Positions 58,553-64,000 of a stretch of 64,000 bases of DNA are shown piece after piece. The DNA comes from an uncultured Dehalococcoidia bacterium. Lineage in GTDB: Bacteria; Chloroflexota; Dehalococcoidia; Lucifugimonadales; UBA1127. The number at the start of each line of letters is the position of its first letter. The stretch's first letter is position 1. The translations under genes were made by a program, and so were the position numbers. The DNA lies in assembly GCA_951812285.1 (NCBI GenBank), contig OX638292.1, positions 1,945,001 through 2,009,000 on the forward strand, given 5' to 3'. The notes beneath the pieces are model-generated. The model made no database searches. It worked only from the letters and a program-made list of their open reading frames with translations, and was not told the origin of the DNA.

Positions 58553-60367
58553 CTACCGCTTGCTCTTGCTGCTCTGCGCGGACAGTTCCGCCTTCCGCAG
58601 CCGCAGGTTCTGCGGCGTGACTTCCAGCAGCTCGTCGTCATCGATGAACGCCAGCGCCTCCTCGAGGCTCAGCCGCACCGTGGCGCTGAGGCGCTTGGCG
58701 ATGTCGGCCGTCGCCGACCGGATGTTGGTCTGCTTCTTTTCCTTGCAGACGTTGATCGGGATGTCGCCGCCCCGCCGCTGCGAACCGATGATCATCCCCT
58801 CATACACCCTCGCGCCCGGCTCGATGAACGTGTCGCCCCGGCCCTGCGCGTTGAGCAGCCCATAGGTCACGGCCGTCCCCGCCTCCGACGCCACCAGCGC
58901 GCCGCCGCGGTATGACTTGATCTCACCCTCCATCGGCTCGTACGACGTGAAGATGCTGCTCTTCACCCCGTCGCCGCGCGTCGTCCGGAGAAAGTAGGCA
59001 TTGAAGCCGATGAGCCCCCGCGTGGGAATCTTGAACTCCATATGGACCTGGCCGTTCTCGTCGTACCGCATGTCCCGGAGTTGGGCCAAATGGGCGGACA
59101 GGTATTCGGTCAACAAACCCACGTAGTCTTCGTGAGTGGTGATGTTCAGGATCTCGTGCGGCTCGTGCACCTTTTCGTCGATGACCTTGTTGACGGGCAT
59201 GGGGCGCGACACCTGGAACTCGAGCCCCTCGCGGCGCATCGTCTCCACGAGGATCGACAGGTGCAGCTCGCCCCGGCCCGCGACGACAAACTCGCTCGGC
59301 GTGGGCGTCGAGTCGACGCGAAGGCTGACGTTCGTCCGCAGCTCGCGCATCAGCCGCTCGTGCAGCGTCCGCGACGAGCAGTGCACGCCCTCGCGTCCCA
59401 TGAAGGGCGACGTGCTCACGCCAAACGTCATGCGCACCGTGGGCTCGTTGATGTCGATCGTCGGCAGCGCCTGCGGGTCTTCCTTCGACGCAATCGTATC
59501 GCCGATCGCCACGCCCTCTGGACCCGTGATGGCCACGATGTCCCCGGCGTATGCCTCGTCGACCTCCACGCGCTCCATGCCGCGGAACACGTAGACGAAC
59601 TCGATGGGGTGGGTCGTTGCGGCGCCGTCGCGGCCCAGAAGGACCACCTCATCGCGCGGCCGCAGCGTGCCGTTGGTGATCCGCCCAATCGACACCTGCC
59701 CCACGTAGTTGTCGTAGTCCAATGCAGCCACCAGCATCTGCAGCGGGGCGTCCGGGTCCCCCGTCGGCGGCGGCACCGAGCGCAGTATGGCCTCGAACAG
59801 CGGCTTCATGTCCGCGCCCGATTCATCGGCCTCCTTGGACGCAACGCCCTGCTTGGCCGAGGTGTACAGCACCGGAAAGTCGAGGTGGTCGTCCCTCGTC
59901 GCCAGCTCCAGGAACAGGTCCTGCACCAGCTCCTCCACCTCCGCGACCCTCGCCTCCGGGCGGTCGATCTTATTGATGACGACCATTGGCGTGACGTTCT
60001 GCTCGAGCGCCTGGCGCAGCACGTAGGTGGTCTGCGGCATCGGCCCGTCGACGGCGTCCACCAGCAGCAGGCAGCCGTCTGCCATGTTCATCACCCGCTC
60101 GACCTCGCCGCTGAAGTCGGCGTGACCCGGCGTGTCGATGATGTTGATGCGGACACCCTCGTAGGACACCGAGGCGTTCTTGGCGAGGATCGTGATCCCG
60201 CGCTCCCGCTCCAACGGGTTGGTGTCCATGATCAGCGCGCCCACCTGCTGGTGCGCACGAAAGACCTGGCCCTGCTTCAGCAGCGCGTCGACCAGCGTCG
60301 TCTTGCCGTGATCGACGTGCGCTATGATGGCCAGGTTGCGAATGGCTTCGTTTCGGTTGTCAATCAA
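58553..60367 (-). CDS. typA: Ribosome-associated translational GTPase TypA/BipA
   Basis: A 604-residue elongation factor-like GTPase. G1 AHVDHGKTT, switch region RERGITILAKN, G3 DTPGHADF, G4 NKIDRPEA, G5 TSAKQG. EF-G-like domains and the TypA-specific C-terminal domain with RGELHLSILVETMRREG, TRGLIGFN and LRLRKAELS follow. It is usually 600-610 residues. TypA aids ribosome assembly and translation under cold or stress. Start TTG with GAGGTG upstream. Single gene, divergent from the DEAD-box helicase gene; both relate to ribosome or RNA folding. Confidence 0.93.
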   Translation of the reverse strand: MIDNRNEAIRNLAIIAHVDHGKTTLVDALLKQGQVFRAHQQVGALIMDTNPLERERGITILAKNASVSYEGVRINIIDTPGHADFSGEVERVMNMADGCLLLVDAVDGPMPQTTYVLRQALEQNVTPMVVINKIDRPEARVAEVEELVQDLFLELATRDDHLDFPVLYTSAKQGVASKEADESGADMKPLFEAILRSVPPPTGDPDAPLQMLVAALDYDNYVGQVSIGRITNGTLRPRDEVVLLGRDGAATTHPIEFVYVFRGMERVEVDEAYAGDIVAITGPEGVAIGDTIASKEDPQALPTIDINEPTVRMTFGVSTSPFMGREGVHCSSRTLHERLMRELRTNVSLRVDSTPTPSEFVVAGRGELHLSILVETMRREGLEFQVSRPMPVNKVIDEKVHEPHEILNITTHEDYVGLLTEYLSAHLAQLRDMRYDENGQVHMEFKIPTRGLIGFNAYFLRTTRGDGVKSSIFTSYEPMEGEIKSYRGGALVASEAGTAVTYGLLNAQGRGDTFIEPGARVYEGMIIGSQRRGGDIPINVCKEKKQTNIRSATADIAKRLSATVRLSLEEALAFIDDDELLEVTPQNLRLRKAELSAQSSKSKR

Positions 60368-60696
60368 GTCTCAACACCTCGGCTACCATCATAGCAGCCA
60401 ATGGAGATCGCCGTGACGGCAGCCTTGATGGGCAATCCACCCACCACGACGCGTTCCCGGTCCCTTTACCGCCCCAGACGGGCTGCACAAGCGCCGAATC
60501 TATCGCATTTGCGCATCGTTGCCGGGGAACTCGTCGAGGGACAGCGACAGCCATGCTCGTCGAAATTCGAAATCCCGTCGGCTCGACGCAATACCACGCC
60601 CGTTGCTCGCCTCGCATCTCGGACGCGCGCCTCACTCTCGATGCCCCCCGCAATGCGGGGATGGTTGCACCGCCAAGGCGCTCATTCGCCCGGAGG
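60368..60696. other. Intergenic region between typA and the DEAD-box gene
   Basis: No supportable gene. Holds a small palindrome CCCCGC-AAT-GCGGGG at 60646-60660. The typA promoter must lie near its left end but I found no good hexamer pair. Confidence 0.4.
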
Positions 60697-60725
60697 TTTC
60701 GTTTTTCGTAATGGTGGCGTATAAT
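60697..60725 (+). promoter_or_regulatory. Promoter of the DEAD-box helicase gene
   Basis: Perfect -10 TATAAT (60720-60725) with only a weak TTTCGT at -35. The predicted leader of about 118 nt before the ATG at 60850 is long, as in cold-shock helicase genes. Confidence 0.5.
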
Positions 60726-60849
60726 GTCGCCAACGCATGAATAGCGCGTCAAGGCCTGACACAAGAACGGACCAGCCCCACTCTCTTCTTGTTCACCCTC
60801 CGCTGATTCACCTGTGTTGCAAACTGTAGAGTAGGGAGTCCCTTCACAC

Positions 60850-62619
60850 ATGGCATCCACCTTCACATCCATCCTCGCACGACCCGGCGACCGTCCCCGG
60901 TCCGACCGCACCCAGCACCAGGTCACCTGCAGCCAATGCGGCGTGTCCACAACCGTCCCCTTCCGTCCGAGCAAGGACAAGCCCGTTTACTGCCAGAACT
61001 GCTTCCGATCGCGCCGCCAGAACGCGTCGGAAAGCGGCAAGCAAAACGGGGCGGGACGCGGCCCCCAGAAGGCCCCGTTCCGCAGTCTCTTGATGGGTTC
61101 ATCGCGCGACGCACACTCCAGGCCGTTTCAGAGCAACCTGATGGGGTCAAGTCGCAACCCGCAGTCCAGCCAATCACGCAACAACGCCAACGGCGCGGTT
61201 CGCGACCCGCAGTCCAGGCAGCCGCGCATCAACGCCAACGGCGCGGTTCGCGACCCCCAGTCCAGGCAACCGCGCACCAACGCCAACGGCGCGGCTCGCG
61301 ACCCCCAGTCTAGGCAGTCGCGCACCAACGCCAATGGCGCGGTTCGCGACCCACAGTCCAGGCAGTCGCGCAACCATGCCAACGCCGCCGAGCGCGACAG
61401 TAAGCCCCAGCGCCAAAGCCCTCGCCAGTCGCGCCCCGAGCCCACGACTCCCGTCGCAGTCGCCCCGGAGACGTGGACCATCGGTAGCGCCTTCTCCGAC
61501 ATGCCTCTGAGTCCCGCCACCAACGCCGCCATCGCCCGGATGGGCATTACGGAACCCACGCCCATTCAGGACAAGGCCATCCCCCCGCTCATGCAGGGGC
61601 GAGACCTTATCGGCCAGGCGCGCACGGGCTCCGGCAAGACCCTCGCGTTCGCAGTCCCGCTCGCCGAGCGCTGCGACCCGGCCCTCCGGCGCATCCAGGC
61701 CCTCGTGCTCGTCCCCACCCGAGAGCTCGCCATACAGGTTGCCGGCGTCGTCGAGGCCCTCGCCGCCGCGCACAAGCTCCGCGTGACGCTCCTCTATGGC
61801 GGACGCTCGCTGGGGCCCGAGTACATCAAGCTGCGTAGCGGCGTCCAGATCGTCATCGGCACCCCGGGCCGCACCCTCGACCACCTCCGCCAGGGGACCC
61901 TCGACCTGAGCGCCGTCCGCTTCCTCGTGCTCGACGAGGCCGACGAGATGCTCGACCGCGGGTTCGCCCACGACGTCGAAGCCATCATGGCCGGCACGCC
62001 GAAGAACCGTCAGACAGCGCTCCTGTCGGCGACGATGCCCGCGTGGGTCGCCCAGACCGCTGCCAAGCACCTGCGCGAGCCCGCACGAGCGGAAGTCGAC
62101 GCGGGCCTGCAGGCCCCGCCCACCGTTGAGCACCTTGTCTACTCCATCCAGAAGAACGACAAGATGAACGCCCTCCGCACGCTGCTCGACCGCCGTGACG
62201 ACGCCCCGGTCATCGTCTTCGGCAGGACCAAGCACGGCGTCAAGAAGCTCGCGAAGCAGCTTGAGGGCATGGGATACCCGGTCGGCGCCCTCCAGGGAAA
62301 CCTCAGCCAGAACGCCCGCGAGCGGGTCATGACGGACTTCCGCTCCGGCGCCGCATCGATCCTCGTGGCGACAAACGTGGCTGCCCGGGGCTTGGACTTC
62401 GAGTCCATCGGCCAGGTCATCAACTTCGACCTGCCCGACTCCGAGCAGCTCTTCACCCACCGCGTCGGACGGACTGGCCGCATGGGCCGCACAGGTGAGG
62501 CCATCACGTTCATCACGGCCGAGGAAGAGACCAAGTGGCGCGAGATCGAGCGTGGCCTCGGCCGCCGCTTCTCCCGCCAGCCCTGGCCCGCCGGACGCCA
62601 ACCCGCGCCCGCCCAGTAG
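60850..62619 (+). CDS. DEAD-box RNA helicase with N-terminal zinc ribbon and tandem-repeat linker
   Basis: A 589-residue protein. Residues 27-51 hold CxxC-x17-CxxC (VTCSQCG and VYCQNC), a zinc ribbon. Residues 80-191 are seven 16-residue imperfect repeats (NANGAVRDPQSRQPR type), basic and disordered. The helicase core follows: Q-motif region PTPIQDKA, Walker A ARTGSGKT (about 257), PTRELA, TPGR, DEAD (LDEADEML), SAT, then domain 2 with VATNVAARGLDF and HRVGRTGRMGR. RNA unwinding in ribosome assembly or cold adaptation is likely. The start is ATG 60850; the ribosome site is weak (GGGAG). Confidence 0.88.
   Translation: MASTFTSILARPGDRPRSDRTQHQVTCSQCGVSTTVPFRPSKDKPVYCQNCFRSRRQNASESGKQNGAGRGPQKAPFRSLLMGSSRDAHSRPFQSNLMGSSRNPQSSQSRNNANGAVRDPQSRQPRINANGAVRDPQSRQPRTNANGAARDPQSRQSRTNANGAVRDPQSRQSRNHANAAERDSKPQRQSPRQSRPEPTTPVAVAPETWTIGSAFSDMPLSPATNAAIARMGITEPTPIQDKAIPPLMQGRDLIGQARTGSGKTLAFAVPLAERCDPALRRIQALVLVPTRELAIQVAGVVEALAAAHKLRVTLLYGGRSLGPEYIKLRSGVQIVIGTPGRTLDHLRQGTLDLSAVRFLVLDEADEMLDRGFAHDVEAIMAGTPKNRQTALLSATMPAWVAQTAAKHLREPARAEVDAGLQAPPTVEHLVYSIQKNDKMNALRTLLDRRDDAPVIVFGRTKHGVKKLAKQLEGMGYPVGALQGNLSQNARERVMTDFRSGAASILVATNVAARGLDFESIGQVINFDLPDSEQLFTHRVGRTGRMGRTGEAITFITAEEETKWREIERGLGRRFSRQPWPAGRQPAPAQ
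61087..61422 (+). repeat. In-frame 48-bp tandem repeat array (7 units)
   Basis: Units start at 61087, 61135, 61183, 61231, 61279, 61327 and 61375. The middle four are nearly identical at DNA level (AACGCCAACGGCGCGG start). The first two and last are diverged. It encodes the linker of the DEAD-box helicase. Recent copy-number change is likely since synonymous sites are also conserved in the central units. Confidence 0.9.
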
Positions 62620-62719
62620 TAACGGCAGACGCCACTCCGCTCTCACGCCTTCAACACCGCCCTCGCAGGGTTCGATCGCGTGCGCCCGCGAGCAAAGGCC
62701 TGTGCTATCATCGAATCTG

Positions 62720-62794
62720 GGGCCCGTAGCTCAAGGGCAGAGCAAACGACTCATAATCGTTGGGTTGATGGTTCGAATCCATCCGGGCCCACCA
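62720..62794 (+). tRNA. tRNA with CAU anticodon (Ile2 or elongator Met)
   Basis: A complete cloverleaf, 75 nt including an encoded CCA: acceptor GGGCCCG/CGGGCCC, D arm GCTC-AAGGGCA-GAGC, anticodon arm AACGA-CTCATAA-TCGTT, five-base variable loop, T arm GATGG-TTCGAAT-CCATC, discriminator A. The anticodon CAU is read as Met or, after lysidine modification by TilS, as Ile (AUA). The GACTCATAATC anticodon arm and C4-G69, C5-G68 pairs resemble E. coli tRNA-Ile2. A TATCAT -10 with TGTGC ahead lies at 62706-62711 without a -35. No downstream integrase, so it is not marking an integrated element. Confidence 0.93.
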
Positions 62795-62862
62795 GAGCCC
62801 GACTCTCTTGACCCTCTCCCCGCGAATTGCGCCCTCCGAGACGCAAATCTGAGGTGAGCGAC

Positions 62863-63336
62863 ATGCCAGACAAAGCGTCCAGCAGACCATCCACAACCGC
62901 GAAGAGGCCCCCCCTCGTCCCCAACGCCGACGGCGTCGTCCTCCTCTCCGGCGGCAACCCCCAGGTCCCCAAGGGCGACGGCGACGCCCCCGTGCAGGCC
63001 TACATCGCCGCCATGCCCGGCTGGAAGCGCGACATCGGCCGCCGCCTCGACGACCTCATCGTCCGCACCGTCCCCGGTATCCAGAAGGCCGTCCGATGGA
63101 ACTCCCCCTTCTACGGCGTCGAGGACATGGGCTGGTCCATCAGCTTCCACTGCTTCGCGAAGTACATCAAAGTCGCCTTCCTCTACGGCAAATCACTGAC
63201 CCCAATTCCCCCCATCGACTCCAAGGACCCAGACGCCCGCTACTACCACATCCACGAAGACGGCAACTTCGACGAAGACCAAATGGCAGACTGGATCCGC
63301 CAGGCAACCGCCATCCCCAGCTGGAAGGGCTTCTGA
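62863..63336 (+). CDS. DUF1801 domain protein
   Basis: A 157-residue protein. A disordered basic N-terminus precedes the DUF1801 domain: VQAYIAAMPGWKRDIGRRLDDLI, VRWNSPFYGVEDMGW, FHCFAKYIKVAFLYG. The domain is small and has no known activity; it is related to the YdhG-like fold. Start ATG 62863 with GAGGTGAG. It lies 68 bp downstream of the tRNA, perhaps co-transcribed with it. Confidence 0.75.
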   Translation: MPDKASSRPSTTAKRPPLVPNADGVVLLSGGNPQVPKGDGDAPVQAYIAAMPGWKRDIGRRLDDLIVRTVPGIQKAVRWNSPFYGVEDMGWSISFHCFAKYIKVAFLYGKSLTPIPPIDSKDPDARYYHIHEDGNFDEDQMADWIRQATAIPSWKGF

Positions 63337-63563
63337 CGTCTAGAGCGTTTAGCTGCTTACTGCTCGTCTAGCTAGACTAGGTCAATGTACGCTCCCTAAA
63401 TCTCTTGCATTGAAGTTAGAATGTGTCACTGCACAACCACTAGAGCCAACGCCACTAAAGAAACCGATCTCCATTTCATTCAAGGGCGTCCACGGAATCC
63501 TTCACAGCCATAATTGTCAGGAGTGCAATTGGCCGGCAATTCAACTGTAAGGAGAGCCGTAAC
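63337..63563. other. AT-rich intergenic gap
   Basis: Base composition falls clearly here relative to the rest of the window and stays lower in the next gene. No hairpin, promoter or short ORF that I can support. Confidence 0.4.
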
Positions 63564-64000
63564 ATGCTCAAGAGCCCCTCTGCTTGGAAGCTAATTCTCC
63601 TGAACTTCATTTTTGTGATCGTACTTGCGACCATCGTCGTAGACTTTAGTAATCCCAGTTACCCAAATTGGAGTCTATTTCAAGAGTCAGATCTTCCTAC
63701 TAACGCTCAAGAAAATGGAGCGAAAGCCGCAATCTTGGCATTGGCAGGAGCAGCAGCTCTATTCACCGGACTGTTTCCACATGGAAATACTCGACGAGCG
63801 CGGAGGACCGATACGTGGGCCAAAATAGTCGGCGCTCTTGCGGCTGGTGCAACGGGGTGGTTCTGGCTGTTAAGCGCAACTGACGGACGTCCGGGCCCCT
63901 ACCTTATCGTTCTGGTTCCTGTAATTGCCACATATTCAGTGATCATCCTATTGGGAGTGACAATGAGCATTGCAGCGGAGCGAGACAGGATTGGATTGGA
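63564..64000 (+). CDS. Hypothetical multi-pass membrane protein, 3' truncated by the window
   Basis: An ATG at 63564 with TAAGGAGAG upstream opens a frame that runs off the window end (145 codons visible). It encodes about four hydrophobic helices: near residues 9-28, 52-68, 84-101 and 107-130. A basic segment (HGNTRRARRTD) lies between the second and third. No family recognised. Codon use is less GC-biased than elsewhere in the window, so it may be of different origin. Confidence 0.6.
   Translation, partial: MLKSPSAWKLILLNFIFVIVLATIVVDFSNPSYPNWSLFQESDLPTNAQENGAKAAILALAGAAALFTGLFPHGNTRRARRTDTWAKIVGALAAGATGWFWLLSATDGRPGPYLIVLVPVIATYSVIILLGVTMSIAAERDRIGL

Noticed and set aside
59042..60394. 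450-codon plus-strand frame
   Set aside because: Antisense to typA, which has every GTPase motif.
61087..61422. Possible CRISPR-like array because of the regular repeats
   Set aside because: Units are contiguous without spacers, and in frame within a helicase gene.
61174..62646. 490-codon minus-strand frame with repeats
   Set aside because: Antisense to the DEAD-box gene; its repeats mirror the 48-bp coding repeat.
62720..63336. tRNA as an attachment site for an integrated element
   Set aside because: No integrase, no duplicated tRNA 3' end and an ordinary DUF1801 gene follow it.

Overview
This is a high-GC, gene-dense bacterial chromosome segment of about 50 genes, with one tRNA and no rRNA, CRISPR array, transposase or phage structural gene. 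I infer a Dehalococcoidia-type Chloroflexota, possibly of the SAR202 kind. The grounds are paralogue-rich families for organic acid and aromatic catabolism (enolase-superfamily dehydratase, LigB-type dioxygenases, amidohydrolases, FAH and HpcH enzymes, a Rieske oxygenase), deazaflavin/PPOX flavoproteins, lipoproteins with long Pro/Thr or Ala/Pro linkers, DUF502 and YtxH membrane proteins, and a DEAD-box helicase with an N-terminal zinc ribbon. Taxonomy is inference; no rRNA or marker tree is available here.

Left third (1-23.8 kb): a catabolic island. It holds a truncated galactonate/mannonate dehydratase-like enzyme, a cupin, a LigB-family extradiol dioxygenase, an alpha/beta hydrolase, an SDR, a deazaflavin-type protein, two tandem VOC proteins and a membrane-anchored metzincin. 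A minus-strand group encodes a 4-oxalomesaconate hydratase (LigJ)-like amidohydrolase, a second LigB dioxygenase and, past a terminator, two RraA/CHA-aldolase-like proteins. Together these could carry out the gallate or protocatechuate 4,5-cleavage route to pyruvate and oxaloacetate. A Rieske oxygenase is transcribed divergently from that group. Two orphan oligopeptide-type substrate-binding lipoproteins follow, then a five-gene plus-strand operon of two more LigJ-like enzymes, two FAH-family proteins and one HpcH/HpaI aldolase.

Middle (23.8-42.3 kb): a PPOX protein, DUF502, two small membrane proteins, an AT-hook/ribbon-helix-helix-like regulator under a promoter flanked by inverted repeats, and YbjQ. 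Next is a zinc-type ABC uptake operon led by a Fur/Zur regulator. A six-gene signalling cluster comes after it (two STAS proteins, a receiver-PP2C phosphatase, an RsbW-like kinase, a periplasmic ligand-binding lipoprotein and a membrane histidine kinase) and looks like partner switching coupled to extracellular ligand sensing. Then come dxs, a decayed MpaB-like pseudogene, and a lipoprotein with a 21-triplet collagen-like stalk and a beta-propeller (PhoX-like) body.

Right third (42.3-64 kb): AddA/AddB-like recombination nucleases, two small lipoproteins (one with a Cache domain), two MetE C-terminal-domain paralogues, a third orphan substrate-binding lipoprotein, a flavin disulfide oxidoreductase, a small membrane protein, an alpha/beta hydrolase with a Cys nucleophile, an SRPBCC protein, TypA/BipA, the repeat-bearing DEAD-box helicase, a CAU-anticodon tRNA, a DUF1801 protein and a truncated membrane protein at the edge. 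Most transcription units end in long perfect GC-rich hairpins, listed individually.
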